Shown here one piece after another: positions 22,699-33,745 of a stretch of 64,000 nucleotides of DNA. The notes beneath the pieces are model-generated. The model saw only the letters and a program-made list of their open reading frames with translations. It ran no database searches and had not been told where the DNA came from. This DNA is from Paramecium tetraurelia (lineage: Eukaryota; Ciliophora; Oligohymenophorea; Peniculida; Parameciidae), in assembly GCF_000165425.1 (NCBI RefSeq), contig NW_001799631.1, positions 131,805 through 195,804 on the forward strand, given 5' to 3'. Within the stretch, counting starts at the first letter, position 1, and the number at the start of each line of letters is the position of its first letter. The position numbers were made by a program, and so were the translations under genes.

Positions 22699-22867
22699 AT
22701 GGATTTGACCTAAAAAGAATTAGGAATTTTCACTTATGGTTAGTTGGGAGAAACAACTTCCATACATGATTCTGTTGATCTGTTCAATTCATTTTCCTTT
22801 TGCTGCAACCATGACTCATAGTATTGATTTCTCTTCTTTTAAGGATGACGAGGACTTTTGGTTTTGA
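22699..22867 (+). pseudogene. Small possible gene with a frame break
   Basis: ATG 22699 begins MDLTQKELGIFTYGQLGETT and continues to CCNHDSQY before a TGA near 22832. One frame over, SIDFSSFKDDEDFWF ends at TGA 22865-22867. The two pieces read like one small acidic protein with a single-base break near 22822-22830, and there is no GT..AG pair between them. It may be a relic or chance. Confidence 0.25.
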
Positions 22868-22941
22868 TTCTATTAAAGATGGCTTGTTAGTGGAATCGAT
22901 TATTTTATATACCTAAATTATTCATTTAGTTTAATAATAAT

Positions 22942-24243
22942 TCAGTTTAAAAAATTTTAGATGATATTCATTTCATAGAAATTCTTAGTTGCATTATCAA
23001 GACAATGAAATAATTTTTTCATATTATAATATGAGAATGTATTTTAATATTCTTCGAAGAGTTACATCAAATGCTTTTCTAATCTAACTTAAATTTATGG
23101 TTAATAATTAAAATCAAACAGCGTATCATTTTATTATTTCTCCAAATTCAAAAAAAGCGTGAAATGTTCATCTTCAATTCCATTCTCTAATTTCATCTGA
23201 TAAGCCATCCACACCTTAAGTACCTATAAACTATCTGAGTATTCTAAACTGAGACTATGATTGACTCTTCTCTCCTTAGAATTGAAATTGGGGCTATACA
23301 TGGGTTATTGTAAGAATTCATAAAATACACTACTGCAAAGAGGAATTCTCATAAACAATTGAAAATTATCCAATATTATAGATGGAATTAATGGCAATCT
23401 GATTAATGTACTCTATTGTATGGGTATATAAACAATATAGTAAAATTCAACCATGCTTCTGAGGATTTAAGAAAAGATCATAACGATTAAAGGGAATGGC
23501 AATTCAATAGGTCCATTTTGTATTTTACAATCCATCTCATTGATAAAGTAACTGATAAAAGTATTAATGTATAACCAAATCGCATAAATCAATAATGGTT
23601 TATTGACAAACTTTTGAAGAGTATCAAATTGGGGTATAAAAATCTTTTGATTCCAATATATGATAAGCATGCACAATACAATTTCTAAAGTATTATTAAT
23701 AGCCTCCACTATATTTATATTCTCGTATTGAATGAGATCACTTATGTGATCTTAATCTGAGTAGTTTTTTTTTTCATTATAAAGAATGACAATGTAATAG
23801 ATCCCTGACCAAAATGCCGAAGTCATCAATAAAGCGACAATTAAAATACGAAATTAATATCTAAAAAGCTTGGTACAAAGAAATTTTAACAGGTTAGAAG
23901 ACTTGATATTGAGGTGAAATGCCAAGGTGACTCTAAGTGATTTAAAAACTGTGATATATACAAAAAGTCCCCGAAAAAAATTCTAAAATATCATTATGAT
24001 TTTAGTTGTATGAAAATTATTCTAACCATCATATACAATTACAAGTAGAGTGAGGACAATGAATAAGTAAAGTGATAATCCTTGAAATATTGTTAAAAGT
24101 GGTGATAATTCCTAAATAGGGTTCCAATTCCGTAATTTATAAGTTTAGAATAAAAGGCCAACAGATATGAGGCTAAGAAGTGCAATAATTACAATAGAAG
24201 GGATTAGTGTTTGTTCCGATATTTGTAAACATAATTATTACAT
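22942..24243 (-). CDS. Seven-helix membrane protein with C-terminal RGS-like domain
   Basis: ATG 24243 (complement), stop 22942-22944; 434 codons, no intron. Seven hydrophobic segments can be counted, for example IPSIVIIALLSLISVGLLF, LSLYLFIVLTLLVIVY, FRILIVALLMTSAFWSG and FPLIVMIFSQIL, with short loops. The cytosolic part (about 150 residues) has a helical pattern that fits an RGS box: FYEFLQQ at its start, LQVLKVWMAYQMKLEN in the middle, and a closing FHCLDNATKNFYEMNI. A receptor fused to its own G-protein regulator is known from plants and some protists. The RGS call rests on spacing and is not certain; the seven-helix layout is solid. Confidence 0.6.
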
Positions 24244-24249
24244 TTAATT

Positions 24250-25120
24250 TATGTGATTCTAATTAAATTCAATATTACATAAATATCAATATCAAAGTAA
24301 TATCATCAATCACTATATTACTTCTCAGTTGACAACTACATCAGCTATATCTAGTCAATATATCTGCACTTATTTTCAACATCCCTTCTATCAATATGAG
24401 AAGTAACATAACATAGATTTTCGGATCAATAAAGAAATTCAACAACATCATTTAAGATCCAAATGATAGAATTCATCAAGAACTAAATTGAATATCACTG
24501 GGTTTTCAAAGACTCCTACACTTTAGCATTTTAAAGGCAAATAGACTTTGTCATTTACAACACTAGCCAAATTCATTATGAATAAACAAACACAGAAGAA
24601 CAAAATATTACTTAATTAATTTAAGTCTCATTTAAGGATTTAATTAATGATTAAATATTATGTATATAATAAAGGATTAAGGTAAGGGATAGAGATGATA
24701 TTGAATTTTACTTAGGTGATATAGAATTCAAATTACTATTTGAAGATATTTCGAATAAGATGAAAATGAATACAATTACCATCTTAGTAAATATAGAAAT
24801 ACATAGATGATGATTTGCTGTTTATATTTGGAAAAGCTATAAAGGAATATAATTCTATTTATTTGGATTCCAAGTTTGCATCTTTTCTAACTTAAATTTA
24901 AGGATGATTCAAAATTATAGTCTAATTCAATTTATCAATTGAAGTATGTTCTCTAAATTAATAGAGGAGAACGATTCACACTTTTTCCAGGACCCAATTG
25001 ATGTTTTTTTCACTTAAATATTTTCTTTAAGCCCAGATTGAAAATGAACTTTAATATGAATTCGGATTCTTTAGTGGAGTAATATGGTTTATGAATATTA
25101 AGATTTATAGATGTTGGTGA
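24250..25120 (+). pseudogene. Probable decayed gene in several frames
   Basis: Protein-like stretches follow one another on the plus strand but in different frames. They are an N-terminal part (SSQYICTYFQHPFYQYEKQH), then from 24463 a longer run (MIEFIKNQIEYHWVFKDSYT to EFYLGDIEFKLLFEDISN), then DDDLLFIFGKAIKEYNSIYL, then a last piece ending at TGA 25118-25120. I could find introns for only one of the junctions, and it leaves the wrong frame. Either the gene is broken or its introns are unusual. No family recognised. Confidence 0.35.
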
Positions 25121-25154
25121 TAATATATTATTTAATTATTTCATAATTTATAAT

Positions 25155-26049
25155 TCAGACATCAAATCCAAAGTATCCCAATATGTATTGGTTCTTTTCT
25201 CCCACATTGACTCTGCCATCTACTCCGTATTGGGTGCCAAAAGAGTTCAATGATTTCCATGTAATTTTGCCATCAGTTTCAGTGTGCCAACCCACAACCA
25301 TTAAAAATCTGATGCCAAAGTCTTGATCATTTTTCTTAGTGGTATAAAGTCCACTTGAGTATTCATTCAAGCTTGAGCCATCTTTAATAATAGTATACAT
25401 TCATGATTACATTTCAATGCCAGGACAACAGGACCTTTATTTATGATGTGATCTTGTATGTCTTGTGTTGATGTAAGTTCTATAAGATCTTTGGCTCTCA
25501 ACTCTGATTTCTTGAAACTCAAATCGTCACATCTGATTGGACATTTGTTCTTGAGGTTGAAATTGACTGTTTGCTTATACGAAAGACACTTATTGGTACT
25601 CAGACCATTCTCTAACAAGAAACTGAATTGTTTAGTGAAATGAGACGATACTTCTTGATGCTATTAACAATCTTCAATGATTTGGGTGTAGCAGAACATT
25701 TGTCCTCATCCCACTTGGTACATTGTAGCAATTCTTCAGCCGAAAGACGAGGTTACTTCGATGACGATCTAAGACAATTGGTCAGGTACAGAGACTAAGT
25801 GAAGATATGAGCCCAATTTCCACCTTGGCAAAGACCCTGGGTTAGGATGGAATAAATACTTCAAGGAACACTGTTTAATCACAATTGTCAATCTGGGTTA
25901 TAAGACTAGAGTGCTTCAAATCTATACGTCACATCATATTCCTTTGGGCGATAAGTGAGGAAACTAGGAGTCTGCTCAAGACTAACAAGGGTTACTAGGA
26001 GGAGAACACAACTAGTTACGACTATTGTGAATGTGGTATATCTATTCAT
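25155..26049 (-). pseudogene. Papain/cathepsin-B-like gene, broken and without catalytic residues
   Basis: ATG 26049 (complement) starts a signal-anchor-like segment (TTFTIVVTSCVLLLVTLV). Peptidase C1 landmarks follow: QGLCQGGNWAHIF at the active-site position, LSAEELLQC, KNKCPIRC, KGPVVLAL and ITWKSLNSFGTQYGVDG near the end. The catalytic Cys of CWAF is Asn, the His position (usually NHAV) reads GIRFLM, and only the Asn of the NSWG box remains (LNSFG). Two 29-base introns fit (GTATCG..TTCAG and GTAATC..TAAAG), and the frame then closes over 279 codons. However, three in-frame TGA codons lie within about 36 bases just before QGLC. It was an inactive homologue and is now probably also a pseudogene. 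Confidence 0.7.
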
Positions 26050-26089
26050 TATATAATAATAATGAGACTGTTAATTATTTTAAATTCCA

Positions 26090-27722
26090 ATGAAGCATAG
26101 ACCAGCTGCAAATAGTCTAAATTAGAAGGAGAATGAAAAATGCATAGGCAATCAATATTCATACAAATCAAGACCTCCTTTGTAATAAGATTTACTGATG
26201 AACCTAAAGAATTAACAACTCAGGAATCTTGATGCCATCAGTTAGATACTATAATCCAAAATTTGTAAAGTCGAAAAAAGAGATAATGTTGAATACTTCA
26301 AATTCGATTTCAAATAACAGAATATCTGTGACAGAGTGAAGTTTCTTAGTAATTAACCAGATGATGATAACAATAAAACTGAGAATTTTAAAGCTTAATA
26401 TAAGGTTGGTAGTCGTATTGGCCAAGGAGCCTATGCTTCGGTGAGAGTGGCTATTCAAATTGAATCAGGTACTAAAGTGGCTATCAAAATCTATGAGAAA
26501 TCTAAAATACGCGATTTATAGCGTCGCAAAGGAGTCCGCAGAGAAATAGAAATTCTTGAAAAGATAGATCATCCAAATATCGTCAAGATTATCGACACTT
26601 TGGAATCAAATAATCACGTCAATATTATATTAGAATATGTGAGTGGAAGTTCACTTCACCATTTTATTCGCAAATAATAAGTATCTATTATATGATAATA
26701 TATAAGGAACGAAGACTCGATGAAGAAACTGCTAAAACTATATTTAAACAAATCCTTGATGCAGTTTAATATTGTCATTCCAAAAATATAGCTCATAGAG
26801 ATTTGAAACTAGAAAACATTCTATTAGAGGGCTAAACTCCTAAACTAATTGATTTTGGTTTTTCCACCTTCTTTCCCATTGAGAAAAAGGTCAAAATGTT
26901 CTGTGGCACCCCTAGTTATATGGCTCCAGAAATAGTCACCAGGTAAGAGTATCGAGGAGATAAATCAGATGTTTGGGCCTTAGGAGTTGTCCTCTTTACG
27001 ATGCTTCAAGGTGTCTTTCCCTTCAAAGGAGATACTGATGCAGAACTCTATTCTAAAATTCAATCAGGAGAATTCACAATTACTCATGATATCTCCAAGG
27101 AGGCCATTTCATTGCTTTATGGAATGCTCACGGCTGATCCAGATGAACGACCTACTGTAATTGAATTACTCAATTATCCATGGCTTAAGAGATAAAACCT
27201 ATATACTGAAAACGAGGAAATCAAAAAAAAACATAAATTACCTGAAGATTTAATTGAAGATCTTAATACTATTACTAAAAATATGTCTTTCATTACTCCC
27301 ACTAGTTAAATCAAATAACAATTCTACTTTGATTTCTCTCATCTTAAAAATACTTCCAAACCCAATACTAATAAGGTATTATCATATTCCAATTTTAGGC
27401 CATTATTCCCAAACCCTCTTACTTCACTACCACCAATGCCCAGACCAAATCTAGAGAACCTTAATTTTTCAAAGTGGACAAGATATTAACCAAAAATGAT
27501 AGACATACTACAACTCATTCAAAAGAACGACATCCTACATTATCGAAAGAAAGACAATCCTCATATAGTTTTGAATCCAGTAGAGGTTTGTCTCAGAAAA
27601 AGAATCCTCATTAATTAACTGTCCATCCTAGTTTCATACCAAGTGAAAAGAGCTTTCACTCTTTCAAAAGTCCTCAGATTGCTATGAATGATAAGCGTTC
27701 TTTCAATTTTTTTTATAATTGA
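26090..27722 (+). CDS. CAMK-type Ser/Thr protein kinase (SNF1/MARK-like)
   Basis: ATG 26090, introns 26681-26706 (26, ends AAG) and 27376-27398 (23), TGA 27720-27722; 528 codons, frame closes. A 100-residue N-terminal extension precedes a complete kinase domain: glycine loop GSRIGQGAYASV, VAIK lysine, CHSKNIAHRDLKLENILL, LIDFGFSTFF, FCGTPSYMAPEIV and DVWALGVVLFTMLQG. All catalytic residues are present. The C-terminal 150 residues are Ser/Lys-rich and probably disordered, with no UBA or KA1 domain visible. A cytosolic regulatory kinase; the subfamily is uncertain. Confidence 0.85.
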
Positions 27723-27810
27723 CTTTTTAATTGTATATTAAAGAACAAGAATTCGCAAGAATAAATGAAAATAAACATGTTTATAAATATTATATTCAAT
27801 CTGGAGTCAC

Positions 27811-28905
27811 TCAATATTTATCTGACAACATTCCATATGTATTTTAATTATATTGAATTCTAAACAACAAACTCTATAAATAATTCTAATAAATTACATT
27901 TGAGAACATTGTATCCCAATAAGGATTAGAAATAAGCATTGGTTAATAACTATACACATTTTCTATTGGACACTTGAACTCAGGCATGGGTGTCTATTCC
28001 ATTAGTGGTGGAGGAATATTAAACAGATATTTTTCAATTTTGATATTTTTAGTTGTAAATATAGGCTTCTTCTCTTAAATCTTTTTGATTATATTTTATT
28101 AATCTAATCCTAGTTATACTTTAAATGTTTTCTTGTATTTCAATTTCTTTATTTAGACCTTCTATGCCTGCTTGTTAACCTTTTTCTCTAAATATTTATC
28201 ACTACGTATAAATATATTTTACTTTTACTCAACAAGGTATTTCATTATATTTTTAACCTAATCTATTGTTTAGTCATCAACTTTATCTCCAACTTTGATT
28301 TTTTTATTGTTTCGAATTAACTATTTAAAAAGAACCTTCATCTTATCATCAATCTTTAATATTTTATCATTATCTTCATCATCATGACAATAAATGCTGG
28401 AAATCAAAAGGGGCTGGATTTTCGCAATGATTACAGAACCTAATTGATGAGAATAAATACTTTCAGTTGTTTGATAAGCAACTTTTATCAATCGACGAAT
28501 AATTTTCTTGACGTGAGCATAAAACTTATTCTTTATGTCCTAATCTGTTCTATTGTTCAGCTATTCAGCAATAAAAGTCTAAATGAGATTCATATAAAAA
28601 CCCATTTATTCCCATAGAGTTCAATCAACTCAAAAAGCTAGTCAATTTCCTTGTCTGTTAAATTGGCTTTATTATATCGTCTATCGAGATGATTCGAAAA
28701 CCTTTCTCGACAAGCTTTCGTGTCCCTATAAAACCCATGTGATTTTAAGGCTGAAGAAATTTTCTTCCATGCCAACCTTTCCTTTTCATACTTTTTCACA
28801 AATTTTTTTAAAAGCTTGTCTTCCTGTAATTATATACAATACAGTTACTTGGGGTGTCCAAGGCTTTCTTTTCTTTTTATCTTCTGAAGGGCAATGTTTA
28901 ACCAT
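27811..28905 (-). CDS. Myb/SANT-type DNA-binding protein
   Basis: ATG 28905 (complement), stop 27811-27813, introns of 25 and 23 bases; 349 codons, frame closes. Two Myb repeats lie at the N-terminus: the first with KPWTPQEDKLLKKFVKKYEK and ACRERFSNHLD, the second with LTDKEIDQLFELIELYGNKW and NRTDQDIKNKFYAHVKKII. The spacing of tryptophans and the NRTDxDIKNK helix match R2R3-type Myb proteins. The rest is Lys-rich and ends in an aromatic/Asn-rich tail. Probably a transcription factor or a chromatin/snRNA-gene factor; target genes cannot be told from the sequence. Confidence 0.85.
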
Positions 28906-29379
28906 ATTAAATAATTTAAAAATATAACTATTCTTAGAATATATGTATGAGTGCTTAAACTTAAGGTTTTGAAGTCTACAATAAATACATACAATACATA
29001 AGCAATAAAGTTAAATTGTTATGTAATAAGGTGAATTTTTAACAATAAACTTTCTTAATTTCGTCGCAAATTGTCTTGAAAAATTTTCTTATTTGTAAAA
29101 AATGGAAGTTTCAAATATTAATTATCTTTTATTAGATTTATATATGTGAAAATTTAATTCTCATTTCTTTTTTCGTGCCTCAAAACACAAATGAAGTAAC
29201 TATACTCTAATTTGATAAATTTACATAACTTTGAGTACTGTATTAAATTGGAAAATATCTGCAATGAAATAAATTAAATTATTATGGAAATTTATAAATA
29301 AGAAAGTCATTTTAAAAAGATTAATTGGTTGTGGTTATTGAATTAATATTTTAATAAAGAATATTTATAAAACTCATTC
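28906..29379. other. Intergenic, divergent promoter region
   Basis: About 470 AT-rich bases between the divergent Myb and eIF6 genes. There is no protein-like frame and no recognisable RNA gene. It must contain both promoters. Confidence 0.55.
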
Positions 29380-30196
29380 ATGGCAAATCGATGTTAATTT
29401 GAAAACTCCAATGATATTGGTGTCTTTTCTAAACTTACAAATGCATACTGTCTTGTTGCACTTGGAGGAAGTGAAAATTTCTATTCTGTGTTTGAATCTG
29501 AACTTGGATTAAGTATGCCAGTCATCCATTGTTCAATTGGAGGCACAAGAATTATTGGAAGATTGACTGCAGGTATATTATATTGTATAAACATAATCAG
29601 GAAATAAAAATGGATTATTAGTACCAAATACATGCACTGATTAAGAACTCAAGTAAATCAGAAATTCATTGCCAGATGAAGTTAAAGTAAATATGTAAAT
29701 TAATATCATAGGTTAAAAGAGTTGAAGAGAAATTATCAGCTTTAGGTAATTGTGTGGCTTGTAATGATTATGTTGCTTTGATACATTCTGATTTGGATAA
29801 AGAGACAGAGGAAATAATTGCCGATACTTTGGGAGTTGAAGTTTTCAGAACAACTGTGGCTTAATAGGTTTTGGTTGGAACTTATTGTTGCTTTAATAAT
29901 CAAGGAGGATTGGTGCATCCATTGACAACAGTAGAAGAATTAGATGAATTAGCTAATTTACTATAAATACCATTGTGTGCTGGTACTGTAAACAGAGGTA
30001 GTGATATCATAGCATCTGGTCTTGTTGTTAATGATATTGCTGCTTTTTGTGGTACAAATTGAATATAAACTTTATAGGTTTGGATACGACATCTACAGAA
30101 ATCACAGTGATTGAAAAAATCTTCAAATTGTAAGATAAAAATAAGTAAAATATGGAAGTGTAAATTCGTTAAGATATGATGCAAGAGTTGGAATGA
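29380..30196 (+). CDS. EIF6: Eukaryotic translation initiation factor 6
   Basis: ATG 29380, TGA 30194-30196, introns 29573-29600, 29687-29711 and 30052-30077; 246 codons, frame closes. Highly conserved along its whole length: [77 protein letters not shown], and AFCG joined by splicing to LDTTSTE. eIF6 binds the 60S ribosomal subunit, supports its biogenesis and prevents premature joining to 40S. The length matches the family, with a short polar C-terminal tail. Confidence 0.97.
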
Positions 30197-30228
30197 TCTA
30201 ATAATTATGTTGATTAATATTATGTATA

Positions 30229-31211
30229 TCATTTAATTTCAATATTATCAGCTGAATCCTATTCATTATTGATCATACTATGATATTTATTGAATTCAGA
30301 TCTGATGAACTCTACCTTTTGATTTAATTCACTGTAGTTTTCAGTCTCATCCTTTTTCATCTCTGCTTGAAAATGCTGAGCCATATTACATAAAGCCAAA
30401 ATATCCTTCAGATATTGTACTTGAGTTTTTCTCTTCTAAAACCCAGATTTTTTATATGCCTGAGGAGAACATTAAACTTGTGGAAAAGAAAATAAAACTT
30501 TAATTTTATGTTTGAGGGGAGTTAATTTTGTATAACTTATCCTAGGAATAAGAATTTTTGTGAAGCTTTTTAAACTTGTTATTTTGGGGTTTTGGCTACT
30601 CATCTTAAGGAAGTCCAATTTTTTTATAGTACTTTTTGAATCTAACATAAAAGGGATCCAATTTCATTCCCAAAGGTTTTGGAGATGGGATTTTCAATTC
30701 CACAGGGGATTGTAATGGAGATTTAATATCATCTATCCTTAAATCTATGGATTATCTTCGAGTCAAAAATTTATTATTATTTTTGATTTATTTTTGAGGA
30801 CTAGGTATGAGTTCAATAGAAGATCGTCTTAAATATTGAGATTCATTTGGTTTCCCTAAACTAATTCTTGATTTTTCTAAAATGTTCCTGCAGTTTTTTG
30901 ATAAAATGCTCCATTTTTCTTCCTTTACCTCATCTAATTATACTGCAGGCTCTAAATCCATCTTTGAGAAAGTCTTTAAATAAGTGAGTTATGGTTTAGA
31001 GTAAGTATGATGATATTCTACATTATGCAGGGGAGTTTGTAATTTTTGATTATTCTTAGTCTTCATCATGTATTTCACAACTCCAGGAGCCAAATCTGCT
31101 TTAATTGTTTTTATTTTGATATCCAATTTTTCCCTTCTTAACTAATCAATTGATTATTAATACTTATTCAGGACTCTTATGTATCTAAGAGTTATCAAGG
31201 ATTAATTGCAT
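30229..31211 (-). CDS. Hypothetical basic protein, 312 aa
   Basis: ATG 31211 (complement), stop 30229-30231, two 22-base introns (GTATTAATAA.. near the start, GTTTTATTTT.. near 30490); frame closes over 313 codons. Polar and Pro/Lys-rich with Ser-Pro motifs (SPLQSPVELKIPSPKPLG), suggesting disorder and phosphorylation. The C-terminal 70 residues are helical (LKDILALCNMAQHFQAEMKK). It converges on eIF6, with stops 32 bases apart. No known domain. Confidence 0.65.
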
Positions 31212-31925
31212 TATTTAATAATATATGTGTTAAATAATAATGTTTAATTGTCAACTGATCACAGTGCAATTTAAACTTATTAAAGAATAAATACAGATTT
31301 TAGCATTCAAATCGATATATGAATCCAATTGCGATAAATTAGCTTATTGATTTGGCATCATTTTTTAAATTAATCCTAATTGTAAGTTCAAATTCTTTTA
31401 ATACACTTTTTGGATACATTTTTGACTGTTTTTAATGGGTTTAGAGGGTTTTACAGTAAATTTTGGATTAGACTTAAAAGGATTGGTTAATAAAAGACGA
31501 GAGTTGATTATTTGAAAACTTTAATGAGAAAAAGGCCAAATCAAATATTATAATAATTAAAATTCCTATTGATTTCCGATAGCAATGCAGAATCTATATT
31601 TATCTTTAAATCGAAAAGAAATTATTATTTTTATATTAATTTGAGATATTTAAACAAAAATTATAATTCGATGCATTTTAAAAAATATACCCATCATAAA
31701 ACGTAGAATAATGAGGGGGTAAATTTAGATTAACATTTTATACGATGTTATCATAGATATTGATATAAGATTTCCAAATTTGAACTGCACAGATACATTT
31801 TGGAAATAACCTATACAATGCACAATATTCCATTATCAATAAAATAAATTAGGAATTAAGCAGATTATAATAAATAAATTCATACGTAGTTAGTATAGAG
31901 AATTTAAAAAATAATATACAGGTAA
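31212..31925. other. Intergenic, divergent promoter region
   Basis: About 710 bases between divergent genes, one of the longer gene-free gaps here. AT-rich, no protein-like frame seen on either strand, no tRNA-like fold noticed. Confidence 0.5.
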
Positions 31926-32894
31926 ATGAATATTTCTGAGGCTAGAACAGTTGGTATATCACCACCTCAAAAATTCTCGAAGTTAAACCAATCTTAATAG
32001 TTAATTCCTGAAGAATGTCTTCCACCAACATTTTAAAGTCTCAATCCTTCTCCAAGAAGAGATGTTTACAAAAAAGGAATCAAGAAAACTTATAAAATGA
32101 AAGTATATTTAATTGCTAACTCACAAATTAGGATAATGAGAGAAAGAAGATGGTATGGTGTAATATATATATGAATGAAATGGACCCAATCTAATTGGCT
32201 AGGTCAAAAAAAGGAAGTAAGAAAATTAAAATACTTGTTTTAGAGTAATGTCGTATTTGCTCATAGGAAGAAGAAACTTCAAGATTCATCTATCCATGCA
32301 TTTGTAGTGGCACAGCCAAATATGTGCATGAAGAATGCTTTAAAAATTGGATTCTTTTAAAGAATGGTATTGAAAAGGTTTATAAGAATGATGTAACAAT
32401 CCATTATTATAATGTATCAGATTAAATGTGAAGTTTGCTAACAAAAGATATCAATGAAAATTCACTTTTAAGAAGAAGTACATGCAGAAATAATTTAAGA
32501 AGTGCCTAGGCATTAAAAAGCATGCTGGCTTATATTAATCTTTATAATTTTATTATAGATAGCAGGAGCTGTCATATTGGGGGTCCTAGTAGGCTTTTCC
32601 AATGTTGGTTTAGCAGCAGCTATTACTTTATTGGGAGTCATTTCAATAGTGTTGATAATTTATCTTGTTGCTAAAGTTACTCACAGTTTAACAGTTGAAA
32701 CTATTGATTAATGGGTATTTCAAAATTACCATAAAGAATAAAGTCCTGAAAAAATTGGAAATATTATAAATATACCTCCATAACCTGCTTAAAACTAAAG
32801 CCCAAAGAGTCCGAGGTAGAGAAGAAAATCTTGTGTTCCTTAATTCTCTGGAATATAAATGATCTAATTAGACCAATATCCTTTAGATGTTTGA
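31926..32894 (+). CDS. MARCH-type RING-CH membrane E3 ubiquitin ligase
   Basis: ATG 31926, introns 32103-32131 (29) and 32393-32420 (28), TGA 32892-32894; 304 codons, frame closes. The RING-CH finger is complete: EQCRICSQEEETSRFIYPC, ICSGTAKYVHEECFKNW, then after the second intron KCEVCQQK. The C4HC3 ligand order and the Trp after the second His/Cys pair are those of MARCH proteins. Two membrane helices follow (ACWLILIFIILLQIAGAVIL and AAITLLGVISIVLIIYLVA). It should ubiquitinate membrane proteins in the endomembrane system. The substrate is unknown. Confidence 0.88.
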
Positions 32895-33107
32895 ACATTC
32901 GACTATTTAAACTATATAAATATGTACTCGTCATTTTATAATAATATCAAAAGATATTCTATATTGTCTAACTTCATTTTTGCATTAAAATTTTCTCTGT
33001 ATTACATTATATTTTAGTATGAATATTCTTATATACAATTTTTAATAAGTCATTATAATCTATTATCGTCTGAGGACATCATCTTCTTTGTTTACATCTT
33101 CTAAATT

Positions 33108-33317
33108 TCAATCAATTTTGTTGTAGTCCCTTTTCTTCTCTGTCAATTTATTTTATAAATTCTAATCTTATTTAAGAAGTAACAATTTAAATTCCCATTG
33201 AGTGATTGTTTTAACTCTTCCACTATATTTGTGCCTTCCATGCATGTATTATTTGAAAATAATTGATTTTTCAATTAAGAGTATTATTGAGTAATTCCTT
33301 ATTCTGCTTGTCTTCAT
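33108..33317 (-). CDS. Small hypothetical protein, 69 aa
   Basis: ATG 33317 (complement), stop 33108-33110, 70 codons without intron. Basic and helical (HGRHKYSGRVKTITQWEFK, then a Lys/Gln-rich helix). Coding-like composition continues beyond the TGA in the same frame (NLEDVNKEDDVLRR), so the stop may be inside an unrecognised intron or the gene may be shortened. Its start codon overlaps the ATG of a frame on the other strand. Confidence 0.4.
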
Positions 33318-33621
33318 GGATGAAGTTCTATAAAATGAACATGATAATATTAATGAAATTGGGATTAAGAAATTGAGAAAGTATAAATAACCTCAAATGG
33401 ATTAAGAGTTGTAAATTAATAAAATTAAAGAATGTAATTCATCTTAAATTTATTTTAATTGTATTAATAATTAACTTCTGATTATACTACAACTCTATCT
33501 ATTGTACACTTATTCAAGATCACAAAATTAAAAAATATACACTTAAAAATCTAATGATTTCAATAATCAATAGAGATATTGTGTTTAAGTCAATAAATAA
33601 TCAATTTTATTACTGATATGA
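33316..33621 (+). CDS. Small hypothetical frame, 101 aa
   Basis: ATG 33316, TGA 33619-33621. The first 45 residues are acidic then basic and protein-like (MDEVLQNEHDNINEIGIKKL). The rest is Asn/Gln/Leu-rich and could be chance in AT-rich sequence. It starts in the same CATG as the minus-strand small gene, so at most one of the two is likely translated from here. Confidence 0.3.
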
Positions 33622-33745
33622 TTTAGTATAAATTCCTCAAACCATTGAATAATTAGTGGTGACAATTTATGAAAAAATTAAATTTGAATATTAAAGAATT
33701 AAATTTGAATAATTTGTGAAAAAAAAATCATATAAAAATTTAAAA

